Source of the DNA: Pseudomaricurvus sp050633365
Lineage (GTDB): Bacteria; Pseudomonadota; Gammaproteobacteria; Pseudomonadales; Cellvibrionaceae
DNA length: 64,000 nt
Assembly (NCBI GenBank): GCA_050633365.1
Contig: JBOEGJ010000003.1
Location: 68,484 to 132,483, forward strand
Direction of reading: 5' to 3'
The translations under genes were made by a program, and so were the position numbers. This document shows positions 52,128-61,270 of the stretch, one piece after another (position 1 is the stretch's first letter; each line of letters starts with the position of its first letter). Under the pieces are notes generated by a model. That model worked only from the letters and a program-made list of their open reading frames with translations, ran no database searches and was not told where the DNA came from.

Positions 52128-52706
52128 TCAGCAATCGCTGTTCTCGTCCGTTTGAGTATTTCGCTTTTTCCCGGTGACCGTATTTGTAAAATCCAACAAT
52201 TTGGTCACGCCAGAGCCGAGAGCCATTAGCGTTGTTAGCTGTTCGGGATCGAGTTTGTTCAATTGATTGGCGAATTCATCCATCCGCTCCAATAGATCAT
52301 GAATTTCTTGCATCTTCTCCTGCGCGTGGATTTCATGTTCGTCCTGCGGAGACTCCAATAGCTGTGAACGAAGTAGTGATAGTGTCGGATCGAGTTCTCG
52401 TTTACGGCGCTCTTCAAACACAATGCGGGCCAGTTCCCAGATGCTACCGGCGGGTGAAAAATACTCTTTCCGATCACCCGGGATGTGTTGCCGAGTTACA
52501 AGCCGCCAAGCCTGAAGTTCCTTTAGGCCCATGCTGACGTTGCCACGACTGATTTTTAGCGCCGCTGCAAGTTGATCCGCATTAAGAGGTTCTGAGTGAA
52601 TTGTTAGTAACGCAAACATTTGTCCCACTGTTCGGTTAAATCCCCAGCGGCTGCCCATTTCCCCAAAATGGAAAACGAAGGCTTCATTTTTACTTGATAG
52701 TTTCAT
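52128..52706 (-). CDS. GbsR/MarR-type transcriptional regulator
   Basis: A 192-residue regulator with a winged helix (GFNRTVGQMFALLTIH, LNADQLAAALKISRGNVSMGLKELQAWRLV) and a helical C-terminal domain, the plan of the GbsR family. It lies immediately upstream of cioA in the same direction, so it may regulate the oxidase. A perfect 18-bp palindrome directly before its own start is a natural autoregulatory operator. The signal is unknown. Confidence 0.83.
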   Translation of the reverse strand: MKLSSKNEAFVFHFGEMGSRWGFNRTVGQMFALLTIHSEPLNADQLAAALKISRGNVSMGLKELQAWRLVTRQHIPGDRKEYFSPAGSIWELARIVFEERRKRELDPTLSLLRSQLLESPQDEHEIHAQEKMQEIHDLLERMDEFANQLNKLDPEQLTTLMALGSGVTKLLDFTNTVTGKKRNTQTDENSDC

Positions 52707-52716
52707 TTTACTAAAC

Positions 52717-52734
52717 TTTCAGAAATTTCTGAAA
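52717..52734. promoter_or_regulatory. Perfect 18-bp palindrome, likely operator
   Basis: TTTCAGAAATTTCTGAAA is fully palindromic and ends 11 bp upstream of the GbsR-type start codon. Its length and symmetry suit a dimeric winged-helix regulator. No equal copy was seen before cioA. Confidence 0.6.
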
Positions 52735-52813
52735 ATTATAAAGCTAAGTTGAGCTAAGTCAATGTAATTTGTATTCAATTGGGTGGTAAAGGCTGTATCG
52801 AGTGGAGAAGTTT

Positions 52814-52849
52814 GACTTACTCCCCTCCGGAAAAGGTGGGGAATAAGTC
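52814..52849. repeat. Inverted repeat between NDH-2 and regulator genes
   Basis: GACTTACTCCCC and GGGGAATAAGTC pair with one mismatch around a 12-base loop, 14 bp past the NDH-2 stop. There is no T tract; it may be a weak terminator of the NDH-2 transcript or a binding site. Confidence 0.45.
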
Positions 52850-52862
52850 TATGCTGACGAGA

Positions 52863-54173
52863 TCAGTGGAGTTTGAGTCGAGGTCGAATCAGTAGATTTA
52901 TCTTGTCCGTCAAGGCTAGCAACATTGTCCGAAACCAGCCGTGCAGTGCATATTGATGCATGCGGTAGAGCGATACGTAGGCGGCACGGGCGATACGACC
53001 TTCGACGTTGAGGCTGCCACCACTGAGCCCACCCATAAGCTTGCCCACCGCGCTGTAGTGACTCAGCGAAATCAGTGATCCCCGATCTCTATAGATGAAC
53101 GGCTGCAGTGGTTTATCGCTGATTAGCCTCAAAATATTGTCGCCCACTTGCGCAGCCATCTGATGGGCTGATTGGGCTCGCGGTGGCACCCAGCGATCTT
53201 CGCCATCTGGGCCTTTCATAGTGCAGCCAGCGCAGTCTCCTAAAGCAAAAATATGGTCATTGCCTTTTAGGAGCAGTGTTGGGTCGACCAGTAATTGATT
53301 GGCGCGATTGGTTTCAAGCCCGTCCAGCTGAGTTAAAAAGTCCGGTGCTTTAACGCCGGCGGCCCAGACCATTAAGTCGGCCTCGATCAATTCATCGTCC
53401 TTGGTGAGTAGGCCGTCTGGCTGTGCTTTTTGAACGATGGTGGCCGTGCGGACCTCGACACCGAGCTTATTAAGCTCTTGGTGAGCTGCGGCCGAGATTC
53501 TGTCGGTTAGCGCCGGCAGCACCCGTGGGCCGGCCTCGACCAGTGACACTTGCAAATGCTCGGGTTTGATGTGGTTGAGCCCGTAAGTGGAGAACCACTC
53601 TCGGGCCTTAAACAGCTCGGCAGACAGTTCGACCCCAGTGGCACCGGCGCCAACGATGGCGATATTGAGCTTTTGATCGACCTCACCCTCACGCAATTCT
53701 CGGTTCAGACGAATAAATCGATTCACCAGGCGGCGGTGAAAGCGCTCAGCTTGTTGAGGGCTATCGAGGAAGATACAGTGATCAGCAATGCCTTCAACCC
53801 CAAAATCGTTGGACACACTGCCGATGGCAAATACCAGAATATCGTAACTTTCGTCACGTTCGGGCAAAATTTCCTGTCCGTCTTCGTCGTGCAGGGCCGC
53901 TAACTGAATGGTTTTGTCGGCACGGTTTAACCCACACAGAGTGCCTAGTTTGAAGCGAAAGTGGTTGTTGTGCGCGTGCGCACGGTAGCTGACAGAATCA
54001 ACGTCCGCGTTCAACGAGCCCGATGCAACTTCGTGCAGCAGTGGCTTCCAAATATGGGTGTGGTTACGATCGAGTAAAAGCACGTCGGCCTTACCTTTTC
54101 GTCCCAGCGTTTTTCCTAATTTAGTAGCCAGCTCTAATCCACCAGCGCCTCCTCCAACAATGACAATTTTCAT
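52863..54173 (-). CDS. ndh: NADH:quinone oxidoreductase, type II (NDH-2)
   Basis: A 436-residue FAD enzyme that passes electrons from NADH to ubiquinone without pumping ions. The FAD-binding KIVIVGGGAGGLELA start, the second nucleotide-binding IVGAGATGVELSAEL motif, VWAAGVKAP and FALGDCAG are diagnostic. The C-terminal amphipathic helix region attaches it to the membrane. It lies near the bd-type oxidase, which also gives non-pumping oxidation, a sensible pairing for redox overflow. Two lowest-confidence points are cofactor use and membrane binding, both inferred. Confidence 0.93.
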   Translation of the reverse strand: MKIVIVGGGAGGLELATKLGKTLGRKGKADVLLLDRNHTHIWKPLLHEVASGSLNADVDSVSYRAHAHNNHFRFKLGTLCGLNRADKTIQLAALHDEDGQEILPERDESYDILVFAIGSVSNDFGVEGIADHCIFLDSPQQAERFHRRLVNRFIRLNRELREGEVDQKLNIAIVGAGATGVELSAELFKAREWFSTYGLNHIKPEHLQVSLVEAGPRVLPALTDRISAAAHQELNKLGVEVRTATIVQKAQPDGLLTKDDELIEADLMVWAAGVKAPDFLTQLDGLETNRANQLLVDPTLLLKGNDHIFALGDCAGCTMKGPDGEDRWVPPRAQSAHQMAAQVGDNILRLISDKPLQPFIYRDRGSLISLSHYSAVGKLMGGLSGGSLNVEGRIARAAYVSLYRMHQYALHGWFRTMLLALTDKINLLIRPRLKLH

Positions 54174-54436
54174 GGGTTACCTTTAAGTCAAGAAATAGTC
54201 CTCTGCGTTCCGGATTGCTCAACACAAGGTAAGTCGGGCAAGAAAATCAGAGGAGTATCGCCTGCTAAGTCAACCGTTTTAAAGCAATCACAAGCGATAT
54301 TCAACAGTTGATTAATTAATAATTCTTTAGTTGGTGATAGATAAAATTACAACGAGGATGAGGGTAGTGCTTTTATAATCGTTGTTACTCGGTAAACTTC
54401 TTTTTCATTGCAGAAACAAACTGACGGGAACAGACC

Positions 54437-55111
54437 ATGGCGACTAATGATTGCGTAACGAGACCTCTGGATTTCAAGGAATTATCACCGGCGCAGATGC
54501 TGGAAAATTCTCGTCAAACTGCAGAGCAATTAGCGCGTCGTCGTACCGTTAGAGATTTTTCGGATCGTGCCGTTGATCCAGAAATTATTGACAACGCCAT
54601 AAGAGCGGCGGCGACAGCTCCCAGTGGGGCTAACAAGCAACCGTGGCATTTTGTGGTGATATCCAACGCTGAGATAAAAAAGGCCATACGCGAAGCGGCA
54701 GAGGAAGAGGAGCGAGCTTTTTACGGTGGGCGCGCTACCGAGAGTTGGCTCGCCGATTTAAAGCAGTTTGGAACGGATTCGGAAAAGCCGTTCTTAGAGG
54801 TCGCCCCCTATTTGATAGCGGTGTTCTTAGAGCGCAGTAGCATTGATGAAGACGGCGTCAAACACAAAAATTACTATATGCCTGAGTCGGTGGGTATCGC
54901 CTCGGGCATGCTGCTAACGGCGTTGCACAATTCGGGGTTGGCGACTCTGACCCATACCCCGAGTCCAATGGGATTTCTGAGTGAGATACTGAAACGCCCC
55001 AATAATGAAAAACCTTACTTGTTGGTGGTTACGGGTTATCCAGCAGGCGACGCCCAAGTCCCCGATATCGAACGCAAACCGTTTGAAGAGGTGTGCTCGC
55101 ACTTCTCATAA
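54437..55111 (+). CDS. Nitroreductase-family flavoprotein
   Basis: A 224-residue FMN enzyme. RRTVRDFSDRAVDPEIIDNA carries the FMN-phosphate arginines, and AAATAPSGANKQPWHFVVI is the conserved family segment; VSVGIASGMLL-like text (ESVGIASGMLLTALHNSG) and VVTGYPAGDA complete the fold. It is close to the iodotyrosine-deiodinase-like branch. The substrate is unknown. It is divergent from ndh. Confidence 0.88.
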   Translation: MATNDCVTRPLDFKELSPAQMLENSRQTAEQLARRRTVRDFSDRAVDPEIIDNAIRAAATAPSGANKQPWHFVVISNAEIKKAIREAAEEEERAFYGGRATESWLADLKQFGTDSEKPFLEVAPYLIAVFLERSSIDEDGVKHKNYYMPESVGIASGMLLTALHNSGLATLTHTPSPMGFLSEILKRPNNEKPYLLVVTGYPAGDAQVPDIERKPFEEVCSHFS

Positions 55112-55411
55112 GTTGCAACGACAAGTGATTGAATAGAAGGCCAATCCCCGAGCATATTGGCAGCTCGCGGAGGCCGGAAAATAACTCGACGCTTAGAATT
55201 ATGATTAATGCCAATAATATGGTCGATGGTCGCCATCGAACAGCTATGCGCTGCGCCATTGATCCCTCCTGCGCTGGAAAGAGCGTGTCAGCAAAAAGTA
55301 ACTTGCAGCGTATGACCCTTTTACGGGAGTCGAAGCGCCTTAGCTTGCATCCTACTCTTTGATCCAATGCGGGAAGATTGCCGTATAAACCGGAGATCAG
55401 AGAGAAATTCT
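55112..55411. other. Gap before the epimerase gene
   Basis: About 300 bp with no gene of known type and no clear terminator or promoter by eye. Short frames on both strands have no family resemblance. Confidence 0.4.
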
Positions 55412-56320
55412 ATGAAAATATTGATAACCGGAGGCTCAGGGTTGATAGGCAGGGCCTTTATTGAGAGGTTTAACGGCTATCAATTTACCGCCCTTACGAG
55501 ATCTGCTAGCAAAGCGAGACAGAGGCTGCCGGATTCTGTGCAGCTAATTGAATCCTTAGACTGTTTAGACGCTTTGGATGAATTTGACGCGGTTATCAAT
55601 CTTGCCGGTGAGCCCATTATTGACAAGCGCTGGAGTCGCAAGCAAAAAGAGATTATTAGCCAAAGCCGCTGGAAGATAACCAAACAATTGGTGGATCTTT
55701 TTTCCCGCAGCGAGCTTCCTCCGAAGGTATTTCTCAGCGGTTCAGCGATTGGCGCTTATGGTAATAGCGCAGACGAGCTTGTTGACGAATCCTATCAAAT
55801 CACCGGCAATGATTTTTCTAGTTCGCTATGTCGGCGATGGGAAGAAATTGCCATTCAGGCAGCGCCCTTTACACGTGTGGTGTTTCTGCGTACCGGTATA
55901 GTGCTTGCGCGGCAGGAAGGGGCCTTGTCAAAAATGTTGTTGCCGTTTAAGTGTGGCTTAGGAGGCCGCGTTGGTAGCGGTGAGCAATTCATGTCGTGGA
56001 TTCATGTGGAGGATCACATATCAGCCATTGATTCTTTGCTCGCAAACGAGCGCTTTTCCGGCCCTGTCAACCTGGTTGCTCCCGACGCGGTCAGCAATCG
56101 TGATTTTACCCAAGAGTTGGCGCAATCGCTGAATCGCCCTGCTTTTTTACCACTACCTGAAAAAGTACTGCAGCTTCTACTCGGCGAATCTTCTTGTCTC
56201 TTACTCGAGGGGCAGAGAGTCATACCTCAGAAACTGCTCAGTGATGGCTTTAGGTTTAGTTTTCCAACTTTGAAGTCAGCTTTGTCTGATCTGCTCGGAA
56301 AAAATGAGGAGTCAAAGTGA
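55412..56320 (+). CDS. TIGR01777-family epimerase (extended SDR)
   Basis: A 302-residue NAD(P)-binding protein: MKILITGGSGLIGRAF dinucleotide site, INLAGEPI, SGSAIGAYGNS, the catalytic-region RTGIVL and GGRVGSGEQFMSWIHVEDH are the TIGR01777 marks. E. coli YfcH is the best-known relative; no reaction is established. The start at 55412 is chosen because it gives the family N-terminus; a start 15 codons earlier does not. It is followed, with overlap, by the lipocalin gene. Confidence 0.9.
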   Translation: MKILITGGSGLIGRAFIERFNGYQFTALTRSASKARQRLPDSVQLIESLDCLDALDEFDAVINLAGEPIIDKRWSRKQKEIISQSRWKITKQLVDLFSRSELPPKVFLSGSAIGAYGNSADELVDESYQITGNDFSSSLCRRWEEIAIQAAPFTRVVFLRTGIVLARQEGALSKMLLPFKCGLGGRVGSGEQFMSWIHVEDHISAIDSLLANERFSGPVNLVAPDAVSNRDFTQELAQSLNRPAFLPLPEKVLQLLLGESSCLLLEGQRVIPQKLLSDGFRFSFPTLKSALSDLLGKNEESK

Positions 56321-56847
56321 AGTTCCTTCAAGTCATGTGTGTAGCAAGTCTTTCTTTTCTATTGGGTTGTGTTGGGACACCCGAGGGAATTGAACCCATT
56401 GAAAAATTTGAGGTGGATCGTTATCTAGGGCAATGGTACGAAATAGCCCGGCTTGATCACTCTTTTGAGCGCGGCCTAGAGCAAGTTGCTGCCAACTACA
56501 GTATGGGTGACGATGGCAGCATCAAGGTGATTAATCGAGGTTTTGATGTCGATGAGAATCGTTGGAATCGAGCTGAAGGAAAGGCCTATTTCGTCGGTGA
56601 TGAAACTGTCGGGCATTTGAAGGTGTCTTTCTTTGGCCCTTTTTATGGTTCCTATGTCATTTTTGATCTCGGGGATGATTATCAATATTCCCTTGTTACC
56701 AGTAATACTCGATCGTACTTATGGCTTCTTTCCCGATCACCGATTATTGACGAAACGCTAAAGGCCGACTTAATCAAACGAATCGCCGATCTGGGTTTTG
56801 ATGTTGAGGGGCTAATATTTGTCAAACACAGGAGGGAGCCGTTTTAA
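56317..56847 (+). CDS. blc: Outer-membrane lipocalin (Blc-like lipoprotein)
   Basis: A 176-residue lipoprotein: signal peptide with lipobox LLGC (Cys18), then the lipocalin signature YLGQWYEIARLDHSFERG and the strand VTSNTRSYLWLLSR with the C-terminal helix. Bacterial Blc proteins sit on the outer membrane and bind lysophospholipid- or fatty-acid-like ligands. It starts with GTG overlapping the epimerase stop (GTGA). The epimerase-lipocalin pair is often part of light-response/photolyase gene clusters. Confidence 0.92.
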   Translation: MKFLQVMCVASLSFLLGCVGTPEGIEPIEKFEVDRYLGQWYEIARLDHSFERGLEQVAANYSMGDDGSIKVINRGFDVDENRWNRAEGKAYFVGDETVGHLKVSFFGPFYGSYVIFDLGDDYQYSLVTSNTRSYLWLLSRSPIIDETLKADLIKRIADLGFDVEGLIFVKHRREPF

Positions 56848-56848
56848 A

Positions 56849-57019
56849 ATGGCGAGCATGAAGGGCAATGAAATGATCCGAGAGTCCGTGCGCTTGCCTT
56901 GTCGCGGTTGTGTCAAGACCTGTAAGCGTTACACGAGTTGTAATGGCCGCCCTTGGCGATTGCAAAAGAAAGATCCCATTCAGCTTGTGTCCAAAAAATC
57001 GATGTCCATAAAAGCTTGA
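56849..57019 (+). CDS. Small Cys-rich protein, 56 aa
   Basis: A 56-residue basic protein with four cysteines in a C-x2-C-x3-C-x5-C pattern (PCRGCVKTCKRYTSCNGRPW), likely to bind a metal. I do not recognise a named family. It lies 1 bp after the lipocalin gene and before the DUF393 gene, with AGGAGGGA twelve bases upstream, so it is probably a real member of the operon. It is unlike the DUF2256 protein that often occurs in such clusters. Confidence 0.6.
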   Translation: MASMKGNEMIRESVRLPCRGCVKTCKRYTSCNGRPWRLQKKDPIQLVSKKSMSIKA

Positions 57020-57058
57020 GCAGCAGCAATGTAAAAGTGTCAGTGAATAGGTGGTTTT

Positions 57059-57463
57059 ATGGCTGGTAAGGTTCTAACCATTTTTTATGATGGATTGTGT
57101 CCTATGTGCAGCTTGGAAATGAATAAGCTGAAGCAGCACGATCTAAATAACTTGATAACGTTAATCGATATTCATCAAGAGATTTTTCGTTTGGATTATC
57201 CGCACATAGGCTTCGATAAGGCGATGCAGATTCTGCATGGTCAATACGATGGAAAAATACTACTCGGTTTAGATGTTACGCATCGTGCGTGGACGCTTGT
57301 GGGTAAAGGGTTTTGGGTTGCTCCTCTAGCATTTCCCTTGGTTAGGCAGCTGGCACATTTGTTCTACCTTTTGGTTGCTCGCCATCGTCACAGGATTTCC
57401 CGTTTTCTTCATCAGCGGTTGGGGATTGGCAGGGCTTCCTGCAGTCGAGATGTTTGTCGATAG
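57059..57463 (+). CDS. DUF393 (DCC family) thiol-disulfide oxidoreductase-like
   Basis: A 134-residue protein with the DCC motif FYDGLCPMCSLEM near residue 9 (DGxCxxC), then a short thioredoxin-like core and a C-terminal hydrophobic segment (LVRQLAHLFYLLVA). The family is named for Asp-Cys-Cys. The reaction is unknown; redox activity is inferred from the CxxC. It is the last gene of the epimerase-lipocalin set and converges on the broken TonB receptor. Confidence 0.82.
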   Translation: MAGKVLTIFYDGLCPMCSLEMNKLKQHDLNNLITLIDIHQEIFRLDYPHIGFDKAMQILHGQYDGKILLGLDVTHRAWTLVGKGFWVAPLAFPLVRQLAHLFYLLVARHRHRISRFLHQRLGIGRASCSRDVCR

Positions 57464-57466
57464 AAT

Positions 57467-57495
57467 AAAAAAAGCCGCTATCCGAGGATAGCGGC
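57467..57495 (-). terminator. Intrinsic terminator between the DUF393 gene and the TonB receptor
   Basis: A perfect 10-bp stem GCCGCTATCC/GGATAGCGGC follows the receptor stop on the minus strand and runs into seven T on that strand. Confidence 0.9.
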
Positions 57496-57528
57496 AAGAA
57501 CCATAGAGATTGGTTGAAACCTTAGTGA

Positions 57529-60432
57529 TTAGAACTTGTGATTGAAGCCAATTTTAAGCATGCGACCAAAGGCGTTGTGGGTGCGAGCGTCGTAGCGTAG
57601 GTCAGAACGTACGTAAGGCGCTTCTTCGTCGGTTAAGTTAAGGGCCGACAGTGCCAAGGTGCTGTTGCCTTCATTGAGCGACAGGGTGTAGAACAAGTCG
57701 TAGGTGGTATGCGAGTCAATCTTACGATCGTAAACCGTGTCGGCGAACGAGGTTCCAAATAGCACATCGGTAGCGTTGTCGGTATAGCTGTCGATATACG
57801 AAGTCACCAAGCGCACATTGTGCATGTCACGGTTGTAGTTGACCGAGAAATTGGCTTTCAGTTCTTGAATTGGGCGAACAAAGGTTGCCGCGTTCAAAGA
57901 ACCCACCGCATCAAATGAGTCTTTCCCCTGGAATTCATCCACGTCGTATTCAAGGATGTAAGTGGCTTCCAGGTTAAGATCAAAGTAGCCGCCCAAACCT
58001 TCAAAGCCGTACTTGGCATTTAGGTCGAGACCGTTGGTGGTGATGTCCGGGCCGTTGGTATACTGCGTGGTAATTCGCGCAATGGTTACGCCGCCTGCGT
58101 CACAAGTAATGCGGTTGTCGACACCACAAATATCGCCACCATTTTGCGCTGCGACATCGCTCACCAAAGCGTTGGGGCTTTCACGCTCAATAGGATCAGA
58201 GAAGTCAAAGTTCCAGTAATCTAAGGTGATTTCTGAATTTTCGAACGGACGCATGATCAAACCTAGGTTATAGGTTGTTGCGGTTTCTGCATCCAAGTCA
58301 GGGTTGCCGAGTCGGTCAACAGCCTTAAACAAAAGTTCTTTGCCGATAAACTCGAGCGCTGTACTTTGTCCTGTGGTTTGGTTGAGAGACGGCGCGCGGA
58401 ATGTGGTACTGGCGGAACCACGAAGGGTGAACATGTCGTTGATGTCCCAGCGAACTGCAATTTTTGGATCGATGGTGTCGCCGATCTGGCTGCCGTAATC
58501 CTCGTAGCGCAAAGCCAATTGAACATCCACGTTAGAGCTTACCGGGATCTGTAATTCACCGAATAGAGCCACGACATCTTGATCGACGGTGCCGTTATTA
58601 CCGCCGCGTAGGAACGTGAATGCGCCGGTAGGGTTACCCAGTGCATCGGTGCCTCCAGGAGTGATATCGATATTGGCAATGTCGTTGAAATCATTCTCAA
58701 TTTCTTCGTCGCGGTATTGCACACCGATCGCATAGCTCATGGCGCCGTGTTCAAGATCCATTAGCTCATCGCTCAGAATCGCTTCGAAAACTACCAGTGT
58801 GCTGGTGGTTTCTAACTCCAATGGAGCTTTCAACCAGCTGAGCAATGAATCTGAATTTGCTAGCGCGGGATCGTAAAACTGTGTGCCTTCGATCGCCGAA
58901 CTGAACGGGTTGTAGTATTCACAGCCATTTGCGCCGGCAGTAACTCCGTCACAATTTGGACCGCCAAATCCTTGCAGTGCGGCACTGTAATTGGCAGTCA
59001 GTGTATCGATAGTCTCGCCCTTGAAAGTGTTCTCTGCCCACAATAATGAAGTGGTATAGCTGGGACCATCTCCGAATTGTCCTTCCAAACCTGCTAGGAA
59101 TCGCATGGTTGTGTGTTCACGGTTACCTTCTTCAGCTGGACCGGTAACTGCAATAGGACGACCAACAAAAATGGCGCCGCCGCTAAAGTCTGCAGGATCT
59201 CCATCGGTCGGATCGGCCGGAATGCCGCCATCGGTTATACCCGGATAATTTGCAACGAAATCGAGCAGCGCGGGATGGTCCGCTGGAAGGTATCGGTCAG
59301 GATCTGCCTCGAGAAGTGGTGGATAAGATGGTGAGGTTTTCCACTCGGGGACATCTGAATTGGCGAATAGGAATTCACCGAAGAATCGTGTGTTTTCGTT
59401 GAACTCATAGCTGAATTCACTGAATACTTGTAAATGTTCTTCTTGCTCAATACTGTTACTGAAGTTGATGAAGTCATACCCACAGCGGTTTGATGAAGAT
59501 AATACTCCTCCTGCTGCCTCACATTCAGGATCACGTACAAACCCGGTTCTCAGTCCTCCGCCTCGTATGGTGTTGGCAGTTTCTGCTGTTACGCTGCCAT
59601 CAGGCTCCAGCATGGCTGCAGGAATGGGAATAAATGCTGCTGGATTACCGGTGGTCGACTGACCAAAAAGTACGAGACCCTCAGGTGCTCCAATTAGGCC
59701 CGTTAGAAACGATGGATTCGTGTCGACTCTAGGTTTTACATCACTCAACTTTTCGGTGTGTGGCAATTCTGAACGTTCACGATAACCAACAGACGTTACC
59801 CAATTCCAGTTATCACCCGCTAAACCCCAAATAGCACCTAAATCGTAATCGCCATCACTGCCATCAATATCCTGAAATGAGCCCGAGATTTCAAAACCTT
59901 CAAAGTCGTGACGGGTGGTAAAGTTGGCAACACCAGCCACGGCGTCAGAACCGTAAGTTGCGGCGGCGCCGTCTTTCAACACTTCAATACGATTCACAGC
60001 AAGTGATGGAATGGTATTGATATCGACAAAAGCCGAGCCATCATTGGCTTGTGCGGCAGCGGTAACCATACGGCGACCATTCATCAACACCAGTGTTCGA
60101 CTCAAGCCCAAACCGCGTAAATTGATGTTTGCGGTACCGGCGGTATTACCCGAGGCAAATTGGTTGGTTTGGTTTTCGGTACCACTAGAAAATGTCATGC
60201 TTTGCACGATATCAACAGTGGATGGTGTGCCTTTTTGCATTAAGCTCTCACGGTCAATGACCGCGACAGGAGAGGCCGCATCAGTGGCCGCTCCTTTAAT
60301 ATAAGAACCGGTAACGGTTACTTCTTCGATTTCTTGCAGCTCGTCTTGGGCGAGTACTTGTTAAACGGGTGAAAGAATACTTGCAGCGATGGCGAGTGGT
60401 AGCACTCTCGATCGAAAGGGGATGCGGTGCAT
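57529..60432 (-). pseudogene. TonB-dependent receptor interrupted by one stop in the signal peptide
   Basis: The intact frame would be 967 residues: a good ribosome-binding site (GAGGAGAG), ATG at 60432, a signal peptide (MHRIPFRSRVLPLAIAASIL...), TonB box EEVTVTG, plug motifs NINLRGLGLSRTLVLMNGRR and RIEVLKDGAAATYGSDAVAG, and a barrel ending in a C-terminal aromatic (GFNHKF). Codon 24 is TAA (60361-60363). The rest is open in frame without other damage. The 903-codon frame starting at 60240 would lack signal peptide and TonB box and so could not reach the outer membrane. Likely a very recent nonsense mutation (CAA to TAA needs one change) or a sequence error. Confidence 0.85.
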
Positions 60433-60543
60433 GATTGATCTCTCCTCTGGAGCTTTTATCCAGCAAGAAAGAGGGTGCTACCTACCGTCGGCGCCCGCTT
60501 TTTGCGGAACAAAAGTCTGTTATTTTTATAGTAAACAGTCTGT

Positions 60544-60568
60544 CTTTCGAGAGCCTGTTGCTCGAAAG
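60544..60568. repeat. Perfect inverted repeat ahead of the broken receptor gene
   Basis: CTTTCGAG, nine bases, CTCGAAAG. It lies about 112 bp before the receptor ATG, a place suited to an operator. Confidence 0.45.
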
Positions 60569-60872
60569 TGACTGACATCGACTGAGGCTTCGATACCAAA
60601 GTTGATAGATAAAGCTCATGACTCGAGAGTCACAAACTAGAGTCTGAGACTAATCTGCGATCCACACCGCTAATAATTTATTTAGCCAATAGCGCGTTAT
60701 AAGTTTGCTTGATGTAATGCAAATCTCTCGTGGTACGAGACCTGATAGGGTGGAATTTAGATGTTTTGTGTCAATAGTTATTACGAATTATTGAAATTAA
60801 CTGTTTGATTTTAAACAATAATTTTCTGATTCTGGCCTAATTCTCACAGCGAATGAATAAAAAGAAGACCAA

Positions 60873-60894
60873 CTATTAATTGTATGATTAATAG
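60873..60894. repeat. Perfect AT-rich inverted repeat
   Basis: CTATTAAT, loop TGTATG, ATTAATAG in a region of low GC. It may be an operator; no partner gene is obvious. Confidence 0.4.
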
Positions 60895-61270
60895 CAAAAA
60901 GTTAGATTCTAGCTTTATGTAAATTCCAAACAGATCTAGCTTTGATCGGTTTGTGTGAATTGGTAGCGACTTACTTTTTGGGTCCCATTGTTAGGTTGTC
61001 ATTGTTCCTGTGATGGCATTGAAGCTGGCACTCTGTTGAGTGAAATGAGGGTGTTAGTTTTGGAGTGGTATAAGCAGTGAGCCACAAGCGTAAGCCCGTC
61101 ATTCGAAGCGTCAGTCAACGAGCTTTTTGAGAAGTTATGATTGATGAGCCGGCTAAGAGTTTCTCTGGAGTAAGATTGCTATAAACGTCACAGCCTCAGG
61201 TTTTGGTTCGTTCGTAAGGTTGTTGGTATTGCGGTGATGCGCAAACCACATGACGCTAGAATGTGGTTTC

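Larger units (their letters stand above)
60433..61270. other. AT-rich intergenic region upstream of the broken TonB receptor
   Basis: About 840 bp with no gene seen. It holds three perfect inverted repeats: CTTTCGAG/CTCGAAAG (60544-60568), CTATTAAT/ATTAATAG (60873-60894) and AAACCACAT/ATGTGGTTT (61243-61269, the last ending one base before a small ORF). AT content is well above the neighbours from about 60,700 to 60,950. Confidence 0.5.

Noticed and set aside
60240..60300. A start at 60240 as the true start of the second TonB receptor
   Set aside because: It would lack a signal peptide and TonB box; the proper start is at 60432 with a strong ribosome-binding site, interrupted by a stop.
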